Below are positions 19,201-23,950 of a DNA stretch of 33,778 nt, in pieces (within the stretch, counting starts at the first letter, position 1; the number at the start of each line of letters is the position of its first letter). Source of the DNA: a virus; IMG/VR virus record IMGVR_UViG_3300042339_001587, positions 1-33,778 of that record; one strand, written 5' to 3'. Made by a program: the position numbers and the translations under genes. The notes under the pieces are model-generated. The model worked only from the letters and a program-made list of their open reading frames with translations, had not been told where the DNA came from and made no database searches.

Positions 19201-22200
19201 CTGTATTCTCCTAAAGAAGTCATTTGCAAGACCTCTCATTGTTAGCGGGAATTCGGCCTCGGCCGTTGCTGCACTTTCTTTTTCTGCTGGATATTGTGCT
19301 TTCGGCACTTTCCCGCCGGTTATACGTGAAACAAAATCATAAACATCACGAATGCGTTTTCTGAGTTCATTTCTCATTTCTGTGTCGTTGTTATTTAGGC
19401 CAAACCTAACACCAACGGTTTTTCCATCATTAGTGTCAATTGTGATAAATGGGTTTCTTATCCACGATTGATAAATTGCCTCAAATGTTTCTGGATTTAA
19501 TTCTGGGTGTATTGCTCCCAGAATTTTCTTAATAGTGTTTGCGTCTGCATTCACATCACTAGGGCTGGTTGCAAACTTGACCAATTTATCACCATGAAAA
19601 GTTACAAAAAACGGATGTTTTTCAAAAGTTTCTCCATAGACGCCAATTTCTTCCAACAACCCGGAAGAGTCTAATTCTTGCGTTTTTCGTAACCTTGAAG
19701 GGAAAGATGCGCCATTTGGTTTTCTGATAAAGTTTTTGATTAATCTATTTTTGTCAGATGTCGTCAGGTATTTGAGTCTTGAACTTTCATTTTGCCAATT
19801 AAAAGTTATGTCATTTCCAGGGAAACTTACAAGACTTGGATTGTTGGAGCTAAGTATTTCGTCGGCCTTTTGATTGCTTTCGTCAATAGCAACCCACCTA
19901 TTCTTGAACTCTTCGGTGAGGTGAGAGTCCTTGTTCATTTCTGCTGTATCAAGCCTCGTAGGAGAGTATCCAGCCGCCATACTGCCAACTGGTGACGAGT
20001 CTCGTGTTTCTTGTCTTGTTCTGGAATTTGCTCTGCGACGTTTTCTCTGGATTGAATCAAGACTTATCATTCCAAAAGCTTCTGCATAATCTTTGTCGTA
20101 TTTTGCCTTCATTACATTTGCAAATCCGTCAAAAACTGGACGCATTCTTTTCCTAGTTCTTTCGGAAATACCTTCTTCAAATGCGTCGTCCATGTGGCCT
20201 GAAATTGTTTCAAAAAGACTTGCGAGAACCCTACTGTTCATCCATCCTTCTGAAATTATGTCATCAAGTTCTGATTCAAGTTCTTTTAATTTTGAAACTG
20301 GGTTCCTATCTGCAACGGAATCAAAAATAATACTCTGTGATTTATTTTCAAAAGCGTTTAGTCTACCTCTAAGGGTTTTGTATTTTTTATTTTCTGTTGC
20401 TTCGTATGCTTCTTGAACACCCATTCTTCCGACTGGGCCGTTTGCAATTAATTCGGACAGTTCTTTATTGTTACCTGGTCTTATTCTTGAATACTGTGGC
20501 AAGTATGTTTCTGCCCAATCAAGCAATTCGTTCAATACCTGTCTGGCCTGTGAACGCTCCTTGCCGTTTCTTGAGTTTGCTGTAGCTATCGCAAGAAGCA
20601 TTGTTATTGATTTGAGTAATCCTGGGCTATCCCCAAGTGCCGAAGTTGGTCTTTTTGGGTTGTAGAAATCAAGTGAAAGGGTTCCAGTTTTCTGGTCGTA
20701 CGATTTTGCATAATCAGCAAGCTTGAGGGTATTGTTGGCAACCCTCTCCCTTAGTGTCAGCATCAATTCGGATATCTCGCCGAATACTTCCTGCTGACTT
20801 GCATCAATGGAATTCGCTATGTCTAAATTTTTTCTATTTTTTTTATTTCTATAATCCAAATACATGCTTGATTGTGCGTAATTCGCAAGGGGGCTCCAGG
20901 AACCAGACTTTCTTTTTTCTCTTGAATATTGAAAACCGGAACGATTTGCCATTGCCCCGCTAGGACCCCATGCAAAAGGGGCTCCATCCATATACTCATC
21001 AACCATCTCAGAAAATGATTCTCCATTTTCTTCCAATATTTCAGACGCCACGGAGTTGTTGATTTGTTTTACATTGGTCGCTATTGTGTCTACTTCGTCG
21101 CCATATGCACCAAGAGTTCTTATTGCTGTGCCTATTATCCCGAGAGCGTTTATAAGATGTTCGTTTCTTTCAAGAACCGTATTTCTTTTTGAGTTATCTT
21201 GCTTATCTGCCATTATTGCAAAATCAATAAAAGAACTACCTGGTTGGTCGTATCTATTAAGTTGCCTTCTTAGTTCGACAGTCGGTACTTCGTTGGGGTA
21301 ACGAGGAGAAGCTTCTCGTTCGCTAATCTCCGAAAGCCATGTGTCTGGAAACAGGTATGAAGCAATCTTGAACGCAGTGTCTTTTGCGGTCTCCTGACTG
21401 TCTCCGACGAGACCGTCAATAGCAAGTTTTCTTGCGTTGGTGTGCGAGTTATTCCATATCTCTTCAAGTTGCATGTCCCTAAGATTTAGTGATGAAACAA
21501 ATTGTTCAATAGGGTGAGATAAGGCTTTTACTATTGAATTCCCGTATTGCAACGGGTAGCTCGGATGCATAAAAGATGGCGGCAGAGTCAATTTAAGGTC
21601 TTCAGAATCTCCCATGCCAAGCTCTTGAAGAGTATCTAGGAGGTCTCTGGACGCTATTGTTTCGTTGTCAGTCCATCGAGACATATCTTCTTGAGCTGAA
21701 TTAACCAACATTTCGGCCATGTCTTCGTCTAAACCAAGAAATCTTGCTCTTTGCTCTGGTGTCATTTTTTTCAGAGCGTTGTATGTTCTTGAACTCTTAC
21801 CAAATTTTAGGTACGATTCCCATGTTTGCGAAATTCCGTCTCTGTTCATCCAGCCATCAAAAAAATCGGGCGTGTAAAGCGCTCCGGCCAAATCTAATAA
21901 ATTTATTTTTCCACTTGACAACCCTGTTACGCGCTCCGCTGTTTGAAATGCACCATCAAGGGAAAGTGGTTGCATTTCATCAATGAAACTATTCGCCTGA
22001 TTGTTGCGTCTAAACAAACCGCGCTTAGAAAGCCTTTGGGCAAAACCAATCAATTCTTCATCTGACAACTTTGACAGCACTGCAAGCCTACTGGCAATTT
22101 TAACATTATCTCTTGAATCTATGCTTCTTACAAATTCAAAATTATTAATTGGCAAATTAGAATCTGTTTCTTGACTTAGTCTTTCTTGTATTTTTTCTAC

Positions 22201-23892
22201 AGCAATTTCTTTATTTGATGAAATTACCTTGGAGCGAGCCCTTGATAGGGCTTCCTTGTGGTCAACTAGTACTGTGTCAAGAGCATCTGCGAGTTCTGCA
22301 AATCTAAAAATAACAAATGATGAATCTGCGTTTTCTGCAAATTTTGGTGTGTATGTGTCGCTTCCCTCGTTGGCGGTTGGGAATCCGCCACGCATAAACA
22401 TTGACATCGCAAATGCATTAAAAACTGCGCCAAGTAGAGATTTGTCTAGCTGTGTTCCTGCTTGCTCGTCGGAAAGTTCTCTTATTTTTTCCGCAAAACC
22501 AAAAAGACTGCGGAACATTTGATGTCTTACTAAGTCGTTCATCGTTTCGGTTGGTTTTTCTCCAAATATCATATAAGATGGAAAATAATCTTCTATTGTT
22601 GCAACTTGCATTGATTCAAATATTGCTCTAGAACCGAACGATGCAAGCGAATCTCCAGATTTCAAAAAATTTACCATTGCCACAGAGTCGTCAAAACCCA
22701 CATCGCTTGGAAGTCCATAACTCCCATAATTGGGATACATGCCGTCCAATACACGCAATCGTGCGTTTTGTCCATCCCCTATTGATATGGATGCTATTTT
22801 TTGGTACTCATTAAGTGCTGCATCAAAATCAATTTCTTCTAAGTCCGAAGACCTAAGTTTTTGTAGAAAAAGTGATGCAATTTCTTCAAATTCTGTGTCC
22901 CACCACTCTGTGGCTGCTTTTGCAGTTTCTTCGTCAAACAGCTGTGATGCAAGTCCTTCTTGTGAAATAATTGATTTAAGTTTTGCCAAACCCGCTTCAT
23001 TTGCTTTTTTTGTCGTTTTTTTGATTTCTTCTACATAGTAGGAAGAATCATTAAATCTTTCCTCGCCATACATTATGTCTAGTATTTTGTTTCTTAATAT
23101 TGACTCTTCTGGAAGGTCAAACTCTTCTGGAACCTTGCTGGCATAAGAGCCGTATTTTCTTTCCCCTACTGGCTTGTGTCCAAAAGAAATTGCCCCGACC
23201 GGACCTGTTGGTTTTCCTTCGGCTGCGTCTGGTTTCGGACGAAGCTTATTTGGTTCTCTTGGCGCCCTAGGTCTTTCCGTGGGCGACATCCTTGGTTTTG
23301 GCATTTCATCAATGTCTACTTCGGGTAGGGCTGGAGTTATTCTTGGTTGGGGTTTAACGATGTTTTCAAAATTTGTGGTTGCTGCTTCAACCGCACCTTC
23401 AACCTGATTGCCCCCAGGCGTAGGGTCGGGTATTCCACGCCCAAAGTTTATTTCAGCAATACCCTCAAGGACCAACCTGTCCTTGTCTGCGTCAACAGCC
23501 GTTGTCGGGTCCATGTTTCTTGGAGTAACACCAATTGCCTGACCAACATTTGGTCCAAGAGCCTTTTCTTCAATTGTCTTTTTGTTTATTACACGTCTAA
23601 CTCTTTGCGCAAAATCTCTGTCTTGGTTTCTTCTGCCAAGCGGGCTCTGACCGGTCACTCTTCTGTAGTCTGATTCATTGGTGCAGGGCATCCATACGAA
23701 ACCGCCGGTTGTCGAGTTGTACTGCCTAATTCCAATGCAGCCCAGCTGTCTTGCTCTCTGTCGTGCTACTTCTTTGTCTGTAAACGCATCAATTGAGCCT
23801 GGTCTGATTGACCTTGAGCCAAAGCTGAGAGACTTCTCTTGACTCTCGTTCTCTATAGGGCAACAGTCGCCCTGCTCAAAATCGTTGGTCAT
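7237..23892 (-). CDS. Giant multidomain phage protein (5551 aa), candidate polyprotein of effector domains
   Basis: One unbroken reading frame of 5551 codons (roughly 600 kDa). The motif [GS]-P-x-G-x-[MIV] occurs 14 times, at residues 230, 976, 1152, 1300, 1693, 2377, 2899, 2986, 3507, 3821, 4628, 4799, 4955 and 5264, and divides the chain into 15 segments that I label A to O. Recognisable segments are: A, Cys-module N-terminus; F, internal duplication; G, coiled coil; I, ADP-ribosyltransferase-like plus helical repeats; J, helix-turn-helix units; L, double Clp N-domain; N, NUDIX hydrolase; O, zeta-toxin-like kinase. The position between head-operon genes and the capsid gene, and the mix of domains, match phage 'polyvalent' proteins, which are thought to be packaged and injected with DNA. 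Processing at the motifs is my inference. The start ATG is preceded by GAGGGAAAA, and no internal stop or frameshift is seen. Codon use looks like that of its neighbours. Confidence 0.9.
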   Translation of the reverse strand: MTNDFEQGDCCPIENESQEKSLSFGSRSIRPGSIDAFTDKEVARQRARQLGCIGIRQYNSTTGGFVWMPCTNESDYRRVTGQSPLGRRNQDRDFAQRVRRVINKKTIEEKALGPNVGQAIGVTPRNMDPTTAVDADKDRLVLEGIAEINFGRGIPDPTPGGNQVEGAVEAATTNFENIVKPQPRITPALPEVDIDEMPKPRMSPTERPRAPREPNKLRPKPDAAEGKPTGPVGAISFGHKPVGERKYGSYASKVPEEFDLPEESILRNKILDIMYGEERFNDSSYYVEEIKKTTKKANEAGLAKLKSIISQEGLASQLFDEETAKAATEWWDTEFEEIASLFLQKLRSSDLEEIDFDAALNEYQKIASISIGDGQNARLRVLDGMYPNYGSYGLPSDVGFDDSVAMVNFLKSGDSLASFGSRAIFESMQVATIEDYFPSYMIFGEKPTETMNDLVRHQMFRSLFGFAEKIRELSDEQAGTQLDKSLLGAVFNAFAMSMFMRGGFPTANEGSDTYTPKFAENADSSFVIFRFAELADALDTVLVDHKEALSRARSKVISSNKEIAVEKIQERLSQETDSNLPINNFEFVRSIDSRDNVKIASRLAVLSKLSDEELIGFAQRLSKRGLFRRNNQANSFIDEMQPLSLDGAFQTAERVTGLSSGKINLLDLAGALYTPDFFDGWMNRDGISQTWESYLKFGKSSRTYNALKKMTPEQRARFLGLDEDMAEMLVNSAQEDMSRWTDNETIASRDLLDTLQELGMGDSEDLKLTLPPSFMHPSYPLQYGNSIVKALSHPIEQFVSSLNLRDMQLEEIWNNSHTNARKLAIDGLVGDSQETAKDTAFKIASYLFPDTWLSEISEREASPRYPNEVPTVELRRQLNRYDQPGSSFIDFAIMADKQDNSKRNTVLERNEHLINALGIIGTAIRTLGAYGDEVDTIATNVKQINNSVASEILEENGESFSEMVDEYMDGAPFAWGPSGAMANRSGFQYSREKRKSGSWSPLANYAQSSMYLDYRNKKNRKNLDIANSIDASQQEVFGEISELMLTLRERVANNTLKLADYAKSYDQKTGTLSLDFYNPKRPTSALGDSPGLLKSITMLLAIATANSRNGKERSQARQVLNELLDWAETYLPQYSRIRPGNNKELSELIANGPVGRMGVQEAYEATENKKYKTLRGRLNAFENKSQSIIFDSVADRNPVSKLKELESELDDIISEGWMNSRVLASLFETISGHMDDAFEEGISERTRKRMRPVFDGFANVMKAKYDKDYAEAFGMISLDSIQRKRRRANSRTRQETRDSSPVGSMAAGYSPTRLDTAEMNKDSHLTEEFKNRWVAIDESNQKADEILSSNNPSLVSFPGNDITFNWQNESSRLKYLTTSDKNRLIKNFIRKPNGASFPSRLRKTQELDSSGLLEEIGVYGETFEKHPFFVTFHGDKLVKFATSPSDVNADANTIKKILGAIHPELNPETFEAIYQSWIRNPFITIDTNDGKTVGVRFGLNNNDTEMRNELRKRIRDVYDFVSRITGGKVPKAQYPAEKESAATAEAEFPLTMRGLANDFFRRIQPSLLNRGHSIESLSNIFNQNAEEMALPEIANREQLLKFLQENFPGIIKNLKPESSKLDGLTSDEVTEAVEIVSMLNDGTRVLNFGEIKQLLSTKENGYELWTDDAVEEVINTVNNYTSVSGGSQLIETGPVGRMSLPGEKPSEILRDEFEAARILRSMQKAKDMTPEEEDAYRKVQWARQELENVVEEDWVRFGPFDLTNAYRPLAERQSGNLSLYIRSLGDEAAMDMFKEISSKFPDTEKEESISDFESKIRTALSKAARGDEITPNYPDSWPPEMLDSDLNEILSPKEMAAVAQVEDALDRETLVSMLGGELLGSDPEETRQEILRIVESLPKINVPEEDGSSSSIKTPEQMSQDILIEAFDGTLASAKELVDSMSEQQLDSLRKSFPISDYAKNSFNIQNLQVQRASLIRQTSVAMAKLSQTEDGRNKIRQHLTEVADLLPDGTNELLRKIQNSEIEEEDAYESLSRYVGDSESTQPVSKLWFNTAAPLFSANNETSDLLKVFENDKKNQINKLFAEIAFAEINFSEESPEKIKKQIQEFVQTNPVDGIGSRGIYIEPTTAGKTQSALEKKQLELISKYDGTSESAKEIIDSLTEEQVRKLWAKYIFPSFYRVTGTGPGSFIRKRNQKASAERAQQVLNRLEDKFKNSIYGLGGFVDADGYSADDVNMLISDAIENSFGVASLESLSKEEKKEYVSLVGYFLSGGRSLLVKGEYTEALRKIDLEKTPKSIQQRKLERIDNELSEILNDAGDKMDEAVSDLLGEYRNMSPEELEILRKLEEEFGDTKDESTSQGGEFADAPDDWEDNDPFGPVGSMARKPDGLTEKAEALLDANLTPHKKHDQKAQDEFAYVEQAAALELRKLGLETPGGFFYTDSIDDGIDPRIEASYVAEINKRVDELFENSEFRRMKSGKLVYIPQRLIGGESASAEDELIPYNPEMDEDESLRPSNFNPDRHPIASALNERYESFIGGNNNHFTRDWFGENGRYGTDAQNLLGLINNEPGLIDMDKILTYVQNQSGWIEGEDLEESMRAAESISIPIVPERYRSGGSRFGISSFSSQRRLSATEKIELDKQKKIARSKAKSSKALRDGWLNDMTTGLMLSESEIGLRDGYYPDAVLAGIKSALRENGQIDNLDSVIRAAKNASDSRSQAESRVKALARVIEITQNSGDLISEIYDIDNAINELDDAADRTSRQYQERIRSQILSRVSATASLIKAREMFIADQKEKIRSRTIAPRDYLISIQEWDSRYGPQILQMQAEIQSFSTKAEASSRTRYDIMVQKDELQKRAAELKDMVADSARYMNVLMAQRAVNEAMKNLADNNGDGVAGSGPVGSMKKIGRLFGESGVVSGFDENVDDTSNVYTPFNISMTKKEKALSNVILSQLRSVNGIQTIDLVENRTARARQRIESYRQSVQSSPVGAVRGLSNEIQDIPEVLKSVLQDEYNRSIGKMLAFENENDIRSLVNASYTPQLTPNPIGPYVIRPYDDPSVTLEPESSGYFGYEEMLPPTDKRLRIYYDALRKEVERVGGFVINPGGKSTNDEGNNHKWVQGMPVYHQANVDAVPSIIKNGLNSRDAMRIDGSQSPIDKTKKVPSGKIWLASTPAIWDEQAPRQFDGIVTMRIMPDADMISTLNRHYAKKEKNWDGLSRSPDYSTIELSDANISPKTIEILNEQGEWIPLLKAYFTTSPGMPSRTSQILNEIDGGADIYSLARKNNMPITEIFSIAAIRESLLANVKHDIQKLTLRQLINKYGFSQTRLINAIDASKKANKFRKSYSQMMKRFNELAPTNTLASSYEILNEEFPEITKIRGMGSAAKLITLNDELLDSVREKISRAMRLFSDYPNMVPRVAAGLTGISQDSAKSIYKALLNDENRTPRPVPTAIRASSPMPADWDYMTYGERQDWLSSDEAKQRMGARARGFAAQRNAEDIESSGSMDGPYGAIASALKKANLDKDIYGTNSSDENGVSPTFSWRGLKDSDLIRTGFLSTSKFIESIPNLQTLNDENFAVFLNTSPAIAQKLRSGKFNLSFNAARKLAYSIGKNPENIWPTYAASEQKNGPDGDLLWISGNWSEMKPVFESIESGQNDSEISGALGRAINPKMATARKLATNGKLEDFYKQVGKKNPSIDEVSKFMSSLMPESRRETVASFAKAGYSESEIVETTGFNPNTVRNLLHELRKSGMAPSSIGSQEWIAKNRKAIVDDIESGMSKRQAMRKYGIGAAALNSVIQPKEENARPRQSFRNAYEEMASGPSGAMSNRRIASDASQSNGPTPEWDSENPEVGVFLPDSPPVMVGSPFHGPIEARRFSDGEPKDQEALDKWFPGLVDLLKYHVNGGELFDSSVESEEDAPSVYAESEKDRTKPVNEMIRANQFPGLIRSMRHMMGESYKQMVAEQQAIEEFGPDGYSERGDSALEREYQPGFIDVESITSLDSPIAKEIMMIYRSLGRVTSGFVPGDSSWINDAVRLMSRDSELEKIGLNEDSRNKIKEWMRTATAREFKAAQAMSAIHSMMIDVVNDVNSAMFPNNQFTGRTVADDQMLGWYFDRIFKAIYDEADSSFVLEDISREKGDSFVRLNPEQIERWYDSTKDIGETMAALFADAIEFSSTNSKFSDDSFNMLSVAPRKAADGKFSIYGPDIVYSGMEDSRPYNKAVKWFARPGTEEEVESLYDSYEKSPDAYWWQGEDGQISTTEPITTKDILSMDSGGEFSEYMRILTESIAESPDENASVILRQLFGITPSGGTSLNKDELALNQAYSQLSGFLRGEVDSLKENRTRVSENMTMSSYFPWVNWSNSSDAYPVISGDIQSLLTPEQAERYEKINTFTQERIDSLDGAAKAAYQKYVELAKNTSAINNLRKTRGRLDESLKPLDKVFEEIKKLQENPENASETVGLLAELQQFAEEIGAQQIADTIDGIAMKIFEALQGNATDYNPNFKDAKTLMLNLVQNEFAQYLKFFDSAMSVGDAFEKIAQFIKAEDKKTRRNSLMPRYKREVIDAAPASTFSTDFKNIRTFDSWLNDNGYEDLTYEYYSSADEIPKNFFGESSEINDDRIVPPGDGPIGKMALNRYTKPNIMSVVHAHEEAKLGKSSEVTIPYLLLGLARENIGKKSVNQSIAGRVLNRLGISVNDLRDAISKTLTPSTSDDSGKVASLSFSARKTMINSVREALNRGENIIDTEHLIASIARAKDGRDDGLSEILKSLGTSKSELLAESVSTMKRFSMGRFPNESGPIGKMGIARDATLQRDREIEALRADENASNLWFNKDRNPGIRNNTASDSEQVQELQRLMDLYVSGVADKSISANDFREGTSPFSSDSILPTNSSLIYGEIGEEPSDIIGAIAYRSNLIDAMIDRSGKDYKDYTDIIAKAKSLFNNDKHIELFNDDSPTGRMSTFDGLIKSYEGIYGMPTMQPQDEYYESVYGTRDIASDSLRRAAYTVSKYSPLDISKNLTSGDDDDVEWSTNNWSLAKNRLMQASDAVIVRMNNNDLRSAEVLMIDRKSGPFTNAKALVGGLRDGSEDYMTTATREGLEEVGIDLESSIEARPLGIITSPDWDPRFVKGARVGAGLFIVPWDSNVTAASDAKAASWVPLEDIARGKYPIAFGHAEWLRRAVAKMGKDYEGSNSADPFSDLRLSIALRLNILAKAQRIRNQRILARINKVRSEKDAEKFLPNDKMPHPLMPWGAEFKSDSWNPDGPVGKMARPSRPIVDKSLAQDLGLLDYQSGYSIDELNSSSPIPTSQKYRLSGNKVSDDRYNGLWIPYMENSISRVSKPEFNEGKEQPTVYVLGGSSGTGKTIARTSGFSGIPSYNDAVVIDPDDAKMVMPEARYWYERQLPDAANLTHAESRALAASLMRRASSEGIDMTYDTSGQFNDGNKDLINWRKAGYKIVAHYFFSPDDVILKRNAERFERTGRMVPDWIPPVINRNLYFQLPNLDAFFDELFVYDTTNDPMNPIMVARRAINEQLEVMDPKLFDFANFDKGR
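7240..8085 (-). other. Segment O of the giant protein: zeta-toxin-like P-loop kinase
   Basis: Residues 5270-5551, the C-terminus. Walker A GGSSGTGKT at 7801-7827 (residues 5356-5364) after VYVL. Then AVVIDPDDAKMVMPE, LTHAESRALAASLMRRA, DMTYDTSGQ and KRNAERFERTGRMVP, the order of motifs in zeta toxins and related polynucleotide or nucleotide-sugar kinases. Zeta toxins phosphorylate UDP-N-acetylglucosamine, so a cell-wall or nucleotide target is possible. Confidence 0.8.
8086..8103 (-). repeat. Motif copy 14: GPVGKM
   Basis: Residues 5264-5269 of the giant protein, between the NUDIX and the kinase segments. Confidence 0.85.
8104..9012 (-). other. Segment N of the giant protein: NUDIX hydrolase domain
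   Basis: Residues 4961-5263. The Nudix box G-x5-E-x7-RE-x2-EE-x-G-I is complete at 8584-8652 (residues 5081-5103), with GGLRDGSED and ATREGLEEVGI as its ends. A preceding strand (DAVIVRMNN, AEVLMIDR) and a following VGAGLFIVPW complete the fold. Probable role: hydrolysis of a nucleoside-diphosphate-linked compound (NAD, ADP-ribose, cap or NTP). Confidence 0.85.
9013..9030 (-). repeat. Motif copy 13: SPTGRM
   Basis: Residues 4955-4960; directly before the NUDIX segment. Variant with Ser first and Thr third. Confidence 0.8.
9031..9480 (-). other. Segment M of the giant protein: unknown
   Basis: Residues 4805-4954, between the Clp N-domain and the NUDIX segment. Acidic and helical, no known motif. 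Confidence 0.4.
9481..9498 (-). repeat. Motif copy 12: GPIGKM
   Basis: Residues 4799-4804; end of the Clp N-domain segment. Confidence 0.85.
9499..9993 (-). other. Segment L of the giant protein: double Clp N-domain without an AAA+ motor
   Basis: Residues 4634-4798 contain two Clp repeats: about 4642-4704 (HAHEEAKLGKSSEVTIPYLL ... VLNRLGISVNDLRDAI) and 4723-4783 (ARKTMINSVREAL ... DTEHLIASI ... ILKSLGTSKSELL). This is the substrate- and adaptor-binding N-domain of ClpA/ClpC-type unfoldases. The whole fold fits exactly between two motif copies, with no Walker motif nearby. Confidence 0.75.
9994..10011 (-). repeat. Motif copy 11: GPIGKM
   Basis: Residues 4628-4633; start of the Clp N-domain segment. 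Confidence 0.85.
10012..12414 (-). other. Segment K of the giant protein: unknown, the longest segment
   Basis: Residues 3827-4627, 801 residues between two motif copies. It contains aromatic-rich patches (SPDAYWWQGEDG, SSYFPWVNWSNSSDAY) and a helical C-terminal third with coiled-coil character. No family recognised. Confidence 0.4.
12415..12432 (-). repeat. Motif copy 10: GPSGAM
   Basis: Residues 3821-3826; between the helix-turn-helix segment and segment K. Confidence 0.85.
12433..13356 (-). other. Segment J of the giant protein: array of helix-turn-helix units
   Basis: Residues 3513-3820. At 12640-12753 (residues 3714-3751) a clear helix-turn-helix: AGYSESEIVETTGFNPNTVR. A second follows at about 12505-12603 (SGMSKRQAMRKYGIGAAALN). 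Residues about 3570-3625 look like an XRE-type unit (SPAIAQKLRSGKFNLSFNAA). A likely DNA-binding effector. Confidence 0.6.
13357..13374 (-). repeat. Motif copy 9: GPYGAI
   Basis: Residues 3507-3512; one of the copies with Ile in place of Met, so no start codon is present. Confidence 0.75.
13375..14919 (-). other. Segment I of the giant protein: ADP-ribosyltransferase-like domain plus helical repeats
   Basis: Residues 2992-3506. Around residues 3121-3240 MPVYHQANVDAVPSIIKNGL (VYH at 3123-3125), then SGKIWLASTPAIWDE and later STIELSDANISPKTIEI. This resembles compact phage and toxin ADP-ribosyltransferase or Tpt1/KptA-like folds, with a 'YH..' strand, an 'I-x2-GL' helix and a 'iw-lA/fs' strand. 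Catalytic Glu not identified with certainty. Following residues 3250-3440 hold repeated helix-turn-helix-like units (for example LRQLINKYGFSQTRLINAI). Confidence 0.45.
14920..14937 (-). repeat. Motif copy 8: SPVGAV
   Basis: Residues 2986-2991; the most divergent copy (Ser first, Val last). Confidence 0.6.
14938..15180 (-). other. Segment H of the giant protein: short spacer-like unit
   Basis: Residues 2905-2985, the shortest segment (81 residues) between two motif copies. Basic, helical second half (RTARARQRIESYRQSVQ). If the motifs are cut, it would be released as a small peptide. Confidence 0.4.
15181..15198 (-). repeat. Motif copy 7: GPVGSM
   Basis: Residues 2899-2904; follows the coiled-coil segment G after a Gly/Asp-rich linker. 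Confidence 0.85.
15199..16746 (-). other. Segment G of the giant protein: C-terminal coiled coil
   Basis: Residues 2383-2898. The second half (about 2650-2890) is rich in Lys, Glu, Gln, Arg and Ala with heptad-like spacing and should form a long coiled coil. The first half is mixed with no recognised family. Confidence 0.45.
16747..16764 (-). repeat. Motif copy 6: GPVGSM
   Basis: Residues 2377-2382; follows a very acidic linker. Confidence 0.85.
16765..18798 (-). other. Segment F of the giant protein: helical with an internal duplication
   Basis: Residues 1699-2376. Two related stretches, at about 18034-18130 and 17374-17473, share the pattern x-DGT-x2-SAKE-[LI]-[VI]-DS-[ML]-[ST]-E-[EQ]-Q, so part of the segment arose by duplication. 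Very acidic near the end (EFADAPDDWEDNDPFG). No enzyme motif seen. Confidence 0.5.
18799..18816 (-). repeat. Motif copy 5: GPVGRM
   Basis: Residues 1693-1698; between segments E and F. Confidence 0.85.
18817..19977 (-). other. Segment E of the giant protein: unknown mixed alpha/beta
   Basis: Residues 1306-1692. It has strand-rich parts (HPFFVTFHGDKLVKFA, PFITIDTNDGKTVGVRFG) unlike the helical segments beside it, so it probably contains a folded alpha/beta domain. I cannot assign a family. Confidence 0.4.
19978..19995 (-). repeat. Motif copy 4: SPVGSM
   Basis: Residues 1300-1305; follows an Arg-rich tail. Confidence 0.8.
19996..20421 (-). other. Segment D of the giant protein: unknown, basic C-terminal end
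   Basis: Residues 1158-1299. Helical, with KLKELESELDDII as a likely short coiled coil, ending in an Arg-rich stretch (RKRRRANSRTRQ) just before the next motif copy. Basic tails next to a possible cleavage site could bind DNA; function unknown. Confidence 0.4.
20422..20439 (-). repeat. Motif copy 3: GPVGRM
   Basis: Residues 1152-1157; between segments C and D. Confidence 0.85.
20440..20949 (-). other. Segment C of the giant protein: unknown helical
   Basis: Residues 982-1151. A basic N-terminus (SREKRKSGSW, NKKNRKN) followed by helices; LLKSITMLLAIATA is hydrophobic but too short and interrupted to be a confident membrane span. No recognised domain. Confidence 0.4.
20950..20967 (-). repeat. 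Motif copy 2: GPSGAM
   Basis: Residues 976-981; between segments B and C, same six residues as copy 10. Confidence 0.85.
20968..23187 (-). other. Segment B of the giant protein: unknown, mostly helical
   Basis: Residues 236-975, one of the two longest segments. Predominantly charged helices with scattered aromatic patches (for example YPNYGSYGLPSDVGFDD). I see no known catalytic motif, Cys cluster or membrane span. Confidence 0.4.
23188..23205 (-). repeat. Motif copy 1: GPVGAI
   Basis: Residues 230-235; ends the N-terminal Cys-module and Pro-rich linker. Ile in place of Met. Confidence 0.75.
23206..23892 (-). other. Segment A of the giant protein: Cys-module N-terminus plus Pro-rich linker
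   Basis: Residues 1-229. Residues 50-70 read LGC-x-G ... GGFVWMPC (Cys52, Cys70), matching a module at the start of the 279-aa protein encoded just upstream. Residues about 185-229 are Pro/Arg/Lys-rich and probably disordered, leading to the first motif copy. The module could be a shared packaging or assembly tag. Confidence 0.6.
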
Positions 23893-23950
23893 TTTCCCTC
23901 ATGGTCTCACTAATTTGAAGCGCGTTTATCGTACCAACAAATATAGCCGA

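Noticed and set aside
8086-23205. Internal translation starts at the Met of each motif copy
   Set aside because: Three copies lack Met and no shared ribosome-binding sequence precedes the others; a peptide-level role explains the pattern better.
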